This document shows, in pieces, positions 25,851 to 35,105 of a stretch of 53,856 nucleotides of DNA (position 1 is the first letter of the stretch; every line of letters starts with the position of its first letter). The notes beneath the pieces were generated by a model. It was not told the origin of the DNA. It saw only the letters and a list, made by a program, of their open reading frames with translations, and made no database searches. The DNA comes from an uncultured Verrucomicrobia subdivision 3 bacterium (GTDB lineage Bacteria; Verrucomicrobiota; Verrucomicrobiia; Limisphaerales; UBA11358), in contig CAIRJF010000037.1 of NCBI GenBank assembly GCA_903878805.1, positions 1 through 53,856 on the forward strand, written 5' to 3'. Position numbers and translations under genes: made by a program.

Positions 25851-26547
25851 CCGTCAGATTACGGGAAAATTTCTGGGGTAACAGTCGCAAAATTAATTTA
25901 CAAACAGAGGACGGCAGGTAGCTGGCGGCGATTTCCGCCGGCTGGCATTTTTGGCGGAACAGTTGCCTCTGCGCGGCGCGTAAGCTTTCAGGCGAGGGAC
26001 GGGGCGCAATTTTTTTTGCATAGAACAATCCATTTTCACTGATGTCGTGCAGGCGGGATTCCCAGTTGTCCAGCCGAGTGATGAATGGCACCAGCCAACG
26101 GCCTTTGCGCATCTTGGCATCGTGCGTCAACAGTTGGCCGCCGACAGGAATCAGCGGGTCAAGCAGCTCAAATTCCTCAATTTGCTCTCGTGGATTGTTG
26201 CCACCGTCGAGAAAACAAAAATCCACAGTTGTATTCGCAGGTTGTTCGCGTTTCCATTGCTTGAGAATTTCCTGCGAAAAACCGAACAGCGGCGTGAACC
26301 GGTTGGCTTCTTGCGGGGCCGCTTCGCGGATATTGGCTATCATTCGCTCGTATATCGAACGGTCCACCTCGATGCCCCACAGGTGACCGCTACCATTCTG
26401 TTCCAGCGCTCGCAATATGTGCAGCGTGCTGCCGCCACCCAACCACGTGCCAACCTCAACGGCGACCTGCGGTTTTTTGGCCGCACCGGTGATGGCTTCG
26501 GTAATGAGTCGACGCTCGTCTGCGTTCAGTTGTCCGTCAATGGCCAT
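25837..26547 (-). CDS. class I SAM-dependent methyltransferase
   Basis: A 236-residue protein with the Rossmann SAM site VEVGTWLGGGSTLHILRAL (motif I), an acidic strand GIEVD binding the ribose, and FCFLDGGNN at the motif IV position, followed by LLDPLIPVGGQLLTHD. The layout resembles CmcI/rhamnosyl O-methyltransferase-like proteins that decorate sugars. It is the first gene of a three-gene minus-strand unit with two glycosyltransferase-type genes, supporting O-methylation of a surface glycan as its job (inference). Confidence 0.82.
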   Translation of the reverse strand: MAIDGQLNADERRLITEAITGAAKKPQVAVEVGTWLGGGSTLHILRALEQNGSGHLWGIEVDRSIYERMIANIREAAPQEANRFTPLFGFSQEILKQWKREQPANTTVDFCFLDGGNNPREQIEEFELLDPLIPVGGQLLTHDAKMRKGRWLVPFITRLDNWESRLHDISENGLFYAKKIAPRPSPESLRAAQRQLFRQKCQPAEIAASYLPSSVCKLILRLLPQKFSRNLTDGKN

Positions 26548-26706
26548 AATGGGGAATGATAATTTACGATTGCTGCGTGAGTTTTGAAATTAGGCATACC
26601 TAGCGCGACTGGCAAGCCTCATCGCGTCCGGCTACAGCAAAAAATTGCTGACAGCACAAACGGTTTGTGAAATGGTTTGCCCGCCGCACCAGAAAAAATT
26701 ACCCGC

Positions 26707-27888
26707 ATGAATCTCTACCAGCACCTGTCGCGCGTGATGACGAAAGGGCGCGACTTCGTGCCGCAGATCGACGGCCTGCGCTTCGTGGCCATCATCGCCG
26801 TGCTGGCCTATCACATCCGCGCCATCATCGCTTGGCACTATGGTGTCATCGATACTCCGGCTGGCACGGACGGTCTGGCGAATTGGACGTTTGGCGCAGG
26901 CTGTAAAGGCGTGGAGCTTTTTTTTGCCATCAGCGGTTTCATTCTCGGCGTGCCGTTTGCACGGCAATATCTCGGTCAGGCGGAACCTGTCCGCCTTAAA
27001 AATTATTACCTCCGTCGGCTAACGCGGCTGGAACCGCCTTACGTCATTCAATTATTTTTTGTGCTGCTAGTAACGTGGCTTTTTCTGCGCCATCAGCCTA
27101 GCCACATTGAATTATATCAACAGCCTGACTGGCTCACGCACACACTGCGACACCTCGGCGTCAGTTTGTTTTACGGCAGCGGCTTGGTTTATCACGCCTA
27201 TCCGCAACCTAACATCGTGCTGTGGTCGCTGGAAATCGAAGTGCAATTTTACCTACTCGCGCCGCTGCTCGCGCGCGTATTTCAAATCTCATCCGCACCC
27301 GCGCGACGCATGACCATCATGAGCTTAATTCTGCTGCCGATGGCGCTGGAGCCGGTCATGGCCGCCTTCCCTTGGCTCGGTTGGACACTGCTCGGCAAAG
27401 TGCAATTTTTCATGGCCGGCTTCCTGTTCTGCGATCTGTATCTCAACGGCCACGTGCGAACCGAAAATCGCAACCACCTTTGGGATTTTTATTTTCTCGC
27501 CGCAATCGCCGCCGTCGTGGGCTTTAGCCGCGCGCAAGCAAAATATCCATTTCTGCCGTGGCTGTGGCTGGTGATGTTTACGGCGGCATTTCGCGGAAAA
27601 ATTATTTTTTGGCTACTCGGCCAGCCGTTGCTCACCACCATCGGCGGCATGTGCTACACCATTTACATGTATCACTGGCTGATGATTTTCGGACTGATTC
27701 GCCTGACGATAAAATTTTCCACGCACATTTTCTGGCTGGATCTGCTGATCCAATTTGTTGTGATGTCGGCAATCATTATTGCCGTGTGCGCCGTGCTGTT
27801 TGCGCTGTTTGAACGGCCCTTCATGCAGCGCGACTGGCCGCAAAAAATTCAGGCCTGGATTTCCCGCAAGACACCAGCAAAAGCCTGA
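26707..27888 (+). CDS. acyltransferase 3 family membrane protein
   Basis: A multi-pass inner-membrane O-acyltransferase of the OafA/YrhL type, 393 residues. The N-terminus has QIDGLRFVAIIAVLAYHIR, including the conserved His, and FAISGFILGVPFA. The RLTRLEPPYVIQL motif and LWSLEIEVQFYLLAPLL follow; about ten membrane helices can be seen. Such enzymes acetylate or otherwise acylate surface sugars. ATG 26707 begins at the conserved domain. It is divergent from the methyltransferase and convergent with an epimerase gene, inside the envelope polysaccharide region. Confidence 0.92.
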   Translation: MNLYQHLSRVMTKGRDFVPQIDGLRFVAIIAVLAYHIRAIIAWHYGVIDTPAGTDGLANWTFGAGCKGVELFFAISGFILGVPFARQYLGQAEPVRLKNYYLRRLTRLEPPYVIQLFFVLLVTWLFLRHQPSHIELYQQPDWLTHTLRHLGVSLFYGSGLVYHAYPQPNIVLWSLEIEVQFYLLAPLLARVFQISSAPARRMTIMSLILLPMALEPVMAAFPWLGWTLLGKVQFFMAGFLFCDLYLNGHVRTENRNHLWDFYFLAAIAAVVGFSRAQAKYPFLPWLWLVMFTAAFRGKIIFWLLGQPLLTTIGGMCYTIYMYHWLMIFGLIRLTIKFSTHIFWLDLLIQFVVMSAIIIAVCAVLFALFERPFMQRDWPQKIQAWISRKTPAKA

Positions 27889-27901
27889 CCCGCCGAAAAA
27901 T

Positions 27902-28822
27902 TTATTTTTTGCGCGCCCGGAAATAGGCGATGGTCTCACCCAGAGCGACGGAAAAATTGGAGCTGGCGGAAAATCCGGTTGCCCGCAGCCGCGCGATGTC
28001 CGCGCGCGAATGTTTTACATCGCCCGGACGTTCGGCGGCATGACGGATTTCCGAACGCGAACCTGTCAGCGCGCAAATCGTTTTTGCCAGTTCGTTGACC
28101 GTGATGGCTTCGCCGCCGGCCACATTGAAAACGCCGGCGGCATCTGATTGCGTGGCCAGAAATATGTTCGCCGCCGCCACGGTCTCGACAGGGACGAAAT
28201 CGCGCGTCTGCTCGCCGTCGCCATAAATCGTCAACGGCTCGTTTCGTAAAGCGCGCTCGATGAAAGCCGGCACGGCGGCGGCATACTGGCTGCGCGGATC
28301 CTGCCTTGCGCCAAAGACATTGAAATAGCGCAGACATACCGTCGCCAGTTTTCCTTCCCGCGCAAACTGCGCACAAAAAACTTCGCCTTCCAGCTTGGTC
28401 GCGGCGTAGGGGCTGACCGGCGCGGGCGCCATCGTTTCCACTTTCGGCACGACCGGACTGTCGCCGTAAACAGCGGCGGAACTGCTAAACGTCAGTTTTT
28501 TAACGCCGGCGCGGGCGGCTTCTTCCAAGACGATCAATGTGCCGTTGGTGTTGATGGCCGCACATTCTTTCGGCTGCTGCACGGATTGCGGCACGCTCAC
28601 CATCGCCGCGAGGTGAAAGACATATTCCACATCGCGCATTGCCGCGCGCACCACTTCGCGGTCGAGAATGCTGCCGGCGATGAATTCATGGCGCAGACCG
28701 TCAAGATTGTGCCGGAAGCCGGAACGCAGGTTGTCCAGCACCCGCACCTCGGCGCACGCGTGAAGCTGCGCGACGATGTGGCTGCCGATGAACCCCGCGC
28801 CGCCCGTGACGAGAATTTTCAT
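27902..28822 (-). CDS. NAD-dependent epimerase/dehydratase (UDP-glucose 4-epimerase-like)
   Basis: A 306-residue extended SDR acting on nucleotide sugars. It has VTGGAGFIGSHIV at the N-terminus, FHLAAMVSVPQSV, FSSSAAVYGDSP with the catalytic Ser/Thr, SPYAATK (Tyr-x3-Lys) and RYFNVFGARQDP. The pattern is that of GalE/WbpP-type epimerases. ATG 28822 coincides with the conserved start; the open frame continues upstream but overlaps the divergent glycosyltransferase region. It supplies activated sugars for the surrounding transferases (inference). Confidence 0.9.
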   Translation of the reverse strand: MKILVTGGAGFIGSHIVAQLHACAEVRVLDNLRSGFRHNLDGLRHEFIAGSILDREVVRAAMRDVEYVFHLAAMVSVPQSVQQPKECAAINTNGTLIVLEEAARAGVKKLTFSSSAAVYGDSPVVPKVETMAPAPVSPYAATKLEGEVFCAQFAREGKLATVCLRYFNVFGARQDPRSQYAAAVPAFIERALRNEPLTIYGDGEQTRDFVPVETVAAANIFLATQSDAAGVFNVAGGEAITVNELAKTICALTGSRSEIRHAAERPGDVKHSRADIARLRATGFSASSNFSVALGETIAYFRARKK

Positions 28823-28946
28823 TTGAAAACAGGTGCTGCGATGCGCCAAGGCTGGCCGATTCAATCCGGCCTTGCCATCAAAAAATTCCGCGTGCGCAAA
28901 AATTATTTTACTGCCAAGTCCGCCGATTTCTGCGAAATCTTGGCTG

Positions 28947-30161
28947 ATGAATCTGCCGTCCGCCGCCGCACCAACCCATTTTCCCCGGATACTTTTCATC
29001 CACGATTACCGGCCGGAAGCGCGGGCGCTCATGGATTTGCTACGCCAACTTCTGCTCGGTTATCCCACGGAAAAACTGCACTGGTGGTATTGCCGCGAAA
29101 CCCCGCTTTACGAGCAGCCGGATTTGCGCGCCGCCAGCCTGCACGGCTGTTGCCTGCCGGAAAAACTCGTTCCGCACCAGCGTTGGACAGAACCAAAGTC
29201 GCTCATCCTGGAAAATTTTTGGGCGCCACGCGCCGCGCGCCATTTGGAACGCACCATCGCCGCCGTTCAGCCCGATGTGATCTGGCTATTGTTGTTTGGC
29301 TGGACCATTCCCGTCGTGGAGCGCACGCGTTTTCCCAAGGGTGCACGCGTCCACGCCTCTCTGTGCGACATGCCCGACACGAATGGCATGAAACGCGTGA
29401 TTGGCGCACCGCGCTGCCAGCGGTTTTTGGCAACGGCCATCCGCATCCTGACGCAGGCGGAATCCTGCTCCGGCGGCGGTCACGGCATGGTGGCTGAAAT
29501 CAGCCGGCTCGCCCAACGCAAGGACGGTCTGGTGGTTCACTCCGGTTTTGAACCGCACCATCTCGCGGCGCTGGAAAATGCGCCAGCGGATTCGACGGAC
29601 GCTGGCACGATTCGCATCGCGTATGTCGGCACGATCATTTCGGAAAAAGATTTTCTGGCGATGCTCGCCGCGTTGAAAAAAGTCCGCGCACAACTGCCGC
29701 AAAAAGTCGTGCTGGAATTTTTTGGCGGACGCAACTACCGCAGCCGCGCGTGGTTTGAGCCGGACTGGATGACCGAGCACGGAATGTTCACCGACGAAGG
29801 TTTGGTCGCGGCGCTGCGCCGCTGCGCGTGGGGCGTGGTGGTGATGGATTCCTGCGGCGAAGATTTGCAATACAGCCGCTTCAGTTTTCCGAACAAGGTG
29901 GGCACGTGTCTTTCCGCCGGCGTGCCGGTGCTGGGCTTCGGCCATCCGACGAGCAGCCTCGCGCACATCATGCAGGCGCACCGGTTGGGACGCTTCACGC
30001 CCGCCACCGCGTCCGCGGACTTGGAAAATTTCTGGCTGGAATCGCTGCGTCTGCCGTCGCCGCGCACGCTGTTCCGCGACGACATTTTGCGCTGCGCCCA
30101 AACCGAGTTCAATGCGGCGGAAATGCGCGCGAAGCTTTGGCAATTGTGGGGCGTGAAGTGA
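28947..30161 (+). CDS. GT-B glycosyltransferase (GT4-like)
   Basis: A 404-residue glycosyltransferase. The N-terminal half starts with RILFIHDYRP and includes VQPDVIWLLLFGWT; the C-terminal half has IRIAYVGTIISEKDF, VVLEFFGGRN and the donor-binding YSRFSFPNKVGTCLSAGVPVLGFG. The sugar specificity is not readable. ATG 28947 is the first start near the conserved domain. Its last 65 bases (30098-30161) recur in diverged form at 32137-32200, so its 3' end marks the border of the SGNH/acyltransferase cassette that follows. Confidence 0.85.
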   Translation: MNLPSAAAPTHFPRILFIHDYRPEARALMDLLRQLLLGYPTEKLHWWYCRETPLYEQPDLRAASLHGCCLPEKLVPHQRWTEPKSLILENFWAPRAARHLERTIAAVQPDVIWLLLFGWTIPVVERTRFPKGARVHASLCDMPDTNGMKRVIGAPRCQRFLATAIRILTQAESCSGGGHGMVAEISRLAQRKDGLVVHSGFEPHHLAALENAPADSTDAGTIRIAYVGTIISEKDFLAMLAALKKVRAQLPQKVVLEFFGGRNYRSRAWFEPDWMTEHGMFTDEGLVAALRRCAWGVVVMDSCGEDLQYSRFSFPNKVGTCLSAGVPVLGFGHPTSSLAHIMQAHRLGRFTPATASADLENFWLESLRLPSPRTLFRDDILRCAQTEFNAAEMRAKLWQLWGVK

Positions 30162-30216
30162 ATGTCCTTTCAACCTTGACTCGATTCGATAAAGCCAATC
30201 AAACCATCCCGCTTCA

Positions 30217-30974
30217 TTGAAACCGCTTCAAAAAATAATTTACGGATGGCGAGGATGGAAATGGTTTTACAGTATGGGCTGGCTCTTGGCGGCACTATTA
30301 AGCATATGGGCTGGGCCACGAATTTATCATCGCTTAATAACTTCTCTACCTGCTACCACAATGGCGAATTGGAGCCAAACGCTGGCTGAAAAGAAAAAGC
30401 ATCTCGCATCGCGCTGGCAGGATCAGCGCCCCTTGATTATTTTAGCCGGGGACAGCCAAATTGAATATGGGGAATGGTATAACTTGTTTGCCGGCGCACG
30501 GGCAGTTCGCAACTGCGGATTGTCCCGCGCCAAAATTGCCGATGTTACGCAGCTTGTATTGGCGATGGGCGACTCGCATCCACAAACGGTGGTAACAATG
30601 TGCGGCATAAACAATCTTGGAGCCGACGAAAATCCCAACAACTGTCTCCGTACTTACGGAGAATTGCTCGAAGCAATCCATACCCATTTGCAACCGAAAT
30701 CCGTCCTCGTGCTTTCCGTGATGCCGGTGCGCGAAACGGTGGTCGACCGAGCGAGTCACAAACTGAACATGGTTGTGAGACAGTTTAACATCGGGCTGAA
30801 AGCCTGCTGCCGACAACACCAATCTTTTTTTTGGACGTGAACCCGGCCGTCACTGCTGCAAACGGCGGCCTTGCTGATGAACTCACGATTGACGGCTTGC
30901 ATCTGAATCCTGCAGGATACCAACGATTGGCTGGAATTATCGCCCCGCAACTTCCCACCGTTCACGCGCCTTGA
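30217..30974 (+). CDS. SGNH/GDSL hydrolase with T8 frameshift
   Basis: A membrane-anchored SGNH-type esterase or acetyltransferase-like hydrolase. One N-terminal helix (MGWLLAALLSIWAG) is followed by the SGNH domain: block I AGDSQ with catalytic Ser80 and block III TMCGINNLGAD. The zero frame stops at TGA 30838-30840 right after a run of eight T's (30825-30832). The missing block V, DGLHLNPAGYQRL with the catalytic Asp and His, is encoded in the -1 frame at 30891 and onwards, ending at TGA 30972-30974. The run is a perfect slippery heptamer (T TTT TTT), so -1 slippage would restore a full enzyme; a lost T (mutation, phase variation or sequencing error) is equally possible. The start is TTG at 30217. 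Partner of the acyltransferase gene that follows. Confidence 0.75.
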
Positions 30975-31020
30975 AAAAAACCCAGACCCATCAACCAACC
31001 ACTGGTTAGACTCGTGGCAT

Positions 31021-32129
31021 GTGGATCCCACCGCTAACCGTAATTATGATTTCATTGATGGTCTGCGCGGCGTGGCCATACTGATGGTGCTGGTCTGCCA
31101 TTCCATTTATGCGCGGGAACAACATGATTTGACTGGCCGTTTTTTGCTCAACTTTGCCGGCACACTCGGCAGCGGCGTCGGCTTGTTTTTCACGCTATCG
31201 GGATTTTTGATTTCCTGGCCGTTCTGGAAACGAAAGGTCAACCACATCGAGCCACTGATCCCACCCGGCTACGGCTGGCGACGGTTCTGGAAAATCTACC
31301 CGCCGCTGGCGCTTTCTATTTTGCTGCTGACGCCAATTTACATCTTATGGAAAGGCGATGCGCCGCTGTTTCTAAGCACGGCCGCCCAATGGCTTACGGG
31401 ACTGGCATTTCTAACCCCGGTCAGCGGCAGACTAAATCCGGTGATGTGGAGTCTGGTTGTAGAAATTCATTTTTACCTGATCCTGCCGCTACTATTTCTC
31501 CTGACCAAACCATTTTCGGCTAAAGCGTGTTTCTGGATTATTTCAATTTTGCTGGTTGCTGTGCCAGTCTCCATTCAAACGATGACCGGATTAAGTCCTA
31601 CATTTACGCCGAAAATTAGCGACCCATTTTTTACCGGGTTAAGTTCGTTCTGTTTTGGCGTTGCTGTCGCCGGCATTGACAATTTGAAGTTCTGGAATAA
31701 GCGCTGGAGCCGCTTTGGCGATTTCGGCTGGCTTTTGATGTTGGTGGTCTGGCGGGGCTGGCTTGGGTGCGTCTGGCTGAATCGTCTGATGCGGGGATAC
31801 TGCCGTATGTTTTCGGCTGGTCATTCCTCCTCGGCACCGGCTGTCTGCTCTGCTACGCCGCTGACCCAAAAAACGGGCGGGCGCATTGGCTATGTGCCCC
31901 GGCATTACGCTGGTGCGGCATAATCAGCTACGAATGGTATCTGTTCCATCAGCCGATGATTCACTGGACGCGCGAATTGCTTGGTCCCGCAGGCGGAAAT
32001 GTTTTCAAATACGGCTTCATCATCGTGATCCCGTTCGCGGCCAGTCTGGCCTTTTCGGCCTTGGTGTATCGGAAGTTTTCGCTGCCAATTTTGCAATATG
32101 GCCGCGCGAAAAAATCTGCCGGCAAATAG
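31021..32129 (+). pseudogene. acyltransferase 3 family protein, frameshifted
   Basis: A second OafA-type membrane O-acyltransferase. Frame 1 (GTG 31021) encodes DFIDGLRGVAILMVLVCHS, TLSGFLISWPFW, RFWKIYPPLALSI and WSLVVEIHFYLILPLLF, but after about 31745 it turns into non-membrane sequence and stops at 31923. The proper continuation (VFGWSFLLGTGCLLCY, RWCGIISYEWYLFHQPMIHW and two more helices) lies in another frame up to 32129. One missing base near 31741-31755 explains this; adding a G in that G-rich stretch would give about 369 residues, the normal size. It is either inactivated or carries a sequence error. Adjacent SGNH and acyltransferase genes mirror proteins in which both domains are fused. 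Confidence 0.8.
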
Positions 32130-32136
32130 CGGCTTT

Positions 32137-32200
32137 GCCAAACCTGGTTCAAAGCCGCTGAAACGCGGCTAAATTATGGCAATTGTGGGGCGCAAAGTGA
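32137..32200 (+). repeat. diverged direct repeat: remnant of a glycosyltransferase 3' end
   Basis: This stretch aligns with the last 64 bases of the glycosyltransferase gene (30098-30161) at roughly three quarters identity with one gap. Both end in a nearly identical piece encoding LWQLWG-x-K and then TGA. It contains no complete gene and brackets the SGNH/acyltransferase pair on the right. Confidence 0.7.
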
Positions 32201-32206
32201 CGCGCT

Positions 32207-33229
32207 TTAATTTTTTGCCGCCGGCAAATTTTTGAGGCAGGCGCGGAAAACTTCTGCCACCGAAATTTCCTTCAGGCAGCGGATGTCATGCGGACAGCCG
32301 GTCGTCCAATGCAAGCGCGGGACGCGATGGTGGCAACCCTGACATTCTACGCGACTAGTTACAAATGATTGCGTAAACGCAGGCGCGAACCGCAAGCCCG
32401 GCGAGGTCGGGCCGAAAATCCCCACCGACGTTGTCGGCACGCACGCCGCGAAATGTAGTAACCCCGAATCAATGCCGACAAACAGCCGCGCCTGTGCAAT
32501 CAACGCAACCGATTCCTCGACGTTGAGTTGATCCACGAGCGACCGCGTTTCCGGCAACCGAGGAAATTCTTCCGCACCCACGTTGGTGTAGGTTTGGATG
32601 CCGGCACCGATTTGCACGATGTTGGTGAACCCGTGCGAGCGCAACGCCCGTAGCAACTCCAGCCATTTTTCATGCGGCCAGGTGCGAACGGGCCAGCTCG
32701 GGCCGGGATGGATGAGAATGAGATTTTCCAAGCTGGCACCAATCCGCAGCAGATAAGATTTTACCCGCGCCTGCACGTCGGCTTCGATGAGCAGCCGAGG
32801 ATGGGCGTCGCTTGTTTCAACACCAAAAGGACGACCATATTCGCGAATCATGATTTCTGACGAGGCGGTTTCCCCAGCTTCATCGGCGTAGCGGAAATGG
32901 TAAAAGTTTGCGAGCAACCAGCGATACCAATGACCCACGATGCCAATGTCGCGAAAATGCGTCACGCATTCTGTCACACCACCGAGGCGCGGCAAGCAGG
33001 CGGAACCAGCGGCGCAGTTGTAAATGGAGGTTGCGCCCGGATGCCGTTTTTTCAATTCCAGTGCAGCGGGAAATGTGCAGATGATGTCGCCCATGCCGGC
33101 GAACCGCGAAAAAATCACCGGCCTTTTGCCCGTGCGCAGAATCACCGGCAGGAGGACGGTCAGCACATACCAGCCGGCAAAAAAATGTCTTTTAATCAAG
33201 TTCACGAAATCATTTCCGGCCGTGGGCAC
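32207..33229 (-). CDS. glycosyltransferase family 9 (heptosyltransferase-like)
   Basis: A 340-residue GT-B enzyme of the ADP-heptose:LPS heptosyltransferase family. It shows IFSRFAGMGDIICTFPAALEL (the Gly-rich acceptor-side loop), ILIHPGPSWPVRTWP, and the donor-site FVGIDSGLLHFAACVPTTSVGIFGPTSP. A Cys-rich tail (CQGCHH, CPHDIRC) is common in this family. It probably adds a heptose or other sugar to the LPS core. GTG 33229 is the outermost start; the conserved domain begins about 40 residues in, so a shorter protein is possible. Confidence 0.9.
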   Translation of the reverse strand: MPTAGNDFVNLIKRHFFAGWYVLTVLLPVILRTGKRPVIFSRFAGMGDIICTFPAALELKKRHPGATSIYNCAAGSACLPRLGGVTECVTHFRDIGIVGHWYRWLLANFYHFRYADEAGETASSEIMIREYGRPFGVETSDAHPRLLIEADVQARVKSYLLRIGASLENLILIHPGPSWPVRTWPHEKWLELLRALRSHGFTNIVQIGAGIQTYTNVGAEEFPRLPETRSLVDQLNVEESVALIAQARLFVGIDSGLLHFAACVPTTSVGIFGPTSPGLRFAPAFTQSFVTSRVECQGCHHRVPRLHWTTGCPHDIRCLKEISVAEVFRACLKNLPAAKN

Positions 33230-33419
33230 GTCCGGCGCGGGTTCATTTTCCGGAAGTCTGCCGCAGGACAGCGGCTCAACTCAAATCAATTGTTGACGCG
33301 GCGGGTTTCACCTTGCCCTCAATAAAAAATTAAACAAGAATGTTTTTTCCGCCAGTTATGCCGTCCGTCCGCAAGCGGGCGAGGTGTCACCGGCGGAGTT
33401 CAACACAGCAAAAACATCC

Positions 33420-34250
33420 ATGAAATATCTTGTGCTCGGTTCGGCTGGCCAGATCGGCGGCCATTTAAGCAGCTTCCTACGCGCGCGCGGCGACACGGTC
33501 TTGGAATACGACCTCGCGACCTCGGCAGCGGAGGATTTGCGCCGACCATCGCCGTTGCTGCTGGAGCGGATGCAGGCGGCGGATTTCGTGATGTTTCTCG
33601 CCTTTGATGTCGGTGGCGCGCGTTATCTCAAGACCTACCAGCACACCTACGAGTTTGTTTCCAACAACGTGAAGCTGATGGATACCACGTTTGACGCGCT
33701 CAAGCTGACGGGTAAGCCGTTTATTTTCGCCTCCAGCCAGATGTCCAACATGGCTTATTCGAGCTACGGCATTTTGAAAGCGCTCGGCGAATACTACACG
33801 CGCTCGCTCAACGGCCTGATTGTTAAATTCTGGAACGTTTACGGCGTGGAGCACGATCCCGAAAAATCACACGCCATCACCGATTTCATCCACAAGGCGC
33901 AAACCAAGGGGCGCGTGGAAATGATGACGGACGGCAAAGAAAGCCGCCAATTTCTTTACGCGGATGATTGCTGCAAGGCGCTGCGTCTGCTCGCCCAGCC
34001 GGCGACCTACGCAACGATTCCGCGCGATGCCAACCTCCACATCACCAATTTCGAATGGGCCACGATTCTGGAAGTGGCGCAACTGGTCGGGGAACTGCTC
34101 CATGTGCCCGTCGTGCCCGGCCAGTCGGCGGATGTGGTCCAAAAAGATTTGCGTAACGAGCCGGATCCGTTTCTGCAAAAATACTGGCAGCCGGAAACTT
34201 CCCTACGCGCCGGCATCGCCAGCGTCATCAAGGCGATGACGGCGAAGTGA
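33420..34250 (+). CDS. NAD-dependent epimerase/dehydratase family protein
   Basis: A 276-residue SDR-type sugar-nucleotide enzyme. It has a Gly-rich cofactor loop in a slightly altered form (LGSAGQIGGHL), ASSQMSNMAYSSYGILK with the Tyr-x3-Lys pair, FWNVYGVEHDP and QFLYADDCCKAL. The product fits the family but is shorter than typical epimerases, and the substrate is unknown. ATG 33420 begins exactly at the domain; the frame opens at 33384. It closes the envelope polysaccharide region. Confidence 0.85.
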   Translation: MKYLVLGSAGQIGGHLSSFLRARGDTVLEYDLATSAAEDLRRPSPLLLERMQAADFVMFLAFDVGGARYLKTYQHTYEFVSNNVKLMDTTFDALKLTGKPFIFASSQMSNMAYSSYGILKALGEYYTRSLNGLIVKFWNVYGVEHDPEKSHAITDFIHKAQTKGRVEMMTDGKESRQFLYADDCCKALRLLAQPATYATIPRDANLHITNFEWATILEVAQLVGELLHVPVVPGQSADVVQKDLRNEPDPFLQKYWQPETSLRAGIASVIKAMTAK

Positions 34251-34268
34251 AACGGCAGTTCCGTTGAA

Positions 34269-35057
34269 TCAACCCAGCAACTCGCGCACTTTCGCGCCGA
34301 TGTCGCCTTGCTTCACAAGCGATTCGCCGACGAGAATCGCGCCCGCGCCGCACTTCTGGACGCGCGCCACATCGGTATTTGTGTGAATCCCGCTTTCCGC
34401 GACGAGCAGAGAACCGCTCTGGATTATTTTGGGTGCAAGATTTTCCGTCGTGGCCAAATCTACCTTGAAAGTTTTCAGGTTGCGATTATTCACGCCGAGC
34501 AACGCCGGAGAAATTTTCAACGCACGATTCAATTCTTCCCCGTCATGGACTTCCACTAAAACGGCGAGTCCGGCTTCAACCGCAAGCGAATGGAATTTTG
34601 CCAGTTGCTCGTCCGTCAAAATGGCGACGATGAGCAGGATGGCGTCTGCGCCCCATTCGATGGCTTCGAGAATCTGGCGCTCATCAATGATGAAATCCTT
34701 GCGCAGCAACGGCAGTTTCACGGCGGCGCGAATTTGGCGGAGATAATCGAGCGAGCCTTGGAAGAACTGTTCGTCGGTCAAAACGGACAGGCAGCTTGCG
34801 CCGGCGGCTTCGTATTCCTTCGCGATGCGAACCGGATCGAAGTTGGGACAAATCACGCCCATCGAAGGCGACGCTTTTTTCACTTCGGCAATTAATCCGA
34901 TTTTTCCGATGCGCGGATTTTTCAGCGCGGAAATAAAATCACGCCGCTCGCCGTGTTCCAGCATCGCATCACGCAAATCACCAGCGGCAATAATGCGCGC
35001 GGGCAGTTGCGCGACTTCGCGTTTTTTTTGCTCAACGATTTGGTCGAGAATGTTCAC
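34269..35057 (-). CDS. trpC: indole-3-glycerol phosphate synthase
   Basis: Closes the indole ring in tryptophan synthesis. The 262-residue barrel has the N-terminal ILDQIVEQKKREV helix, IAEVKKASPSMGVI with the catalytic Lys, LSVLTDEQFFQGS, LLRKDFIIDERQI, LGVNNRNLKTF and LVAESGI. The start is GTG; a TAAAAT box on the minus strand (35069-35064) ends exactly 6 bases before it, although a matching -35 is not clear. Other trp genes are not nearby. Confidence 0.95.
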   Translation of the reverse strand: MNILDQIVEQKKREVAQLPARIIAAGDLRDAMLEHGERRDFISALKNPRIGKIGLIAEVKKASPSMGVICPNFDPVRIAKEYEAAGASCLSVLTDEQFFQGSLDYLRQIRAAVKLPLLRKDFIIDERQILEAIEWGADAILLIVAILTDEQLAKFHSLAVEAGLAVLVEVHDGEELNRALKISPALLGVNNRNLKTFKVDLATTENLAPKIIQSGSLLVAESGIHTNTDVARVQKCGAGAILVGESLVKQGDIGAKVRELLG

Positions 35058-35105
35058 AAATTTATTTTACCGCAGAGATGCAGAGAAGAAATCAATCAAT
35101 TTTAA

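Noticed and set aside
31767-32129. Separate small membrane-protein gene
   Set aside because: Its translation is the C-terminal part of the acyltransferase 3 fold continuing the preceding frame, so it is the shifted end of one gene.
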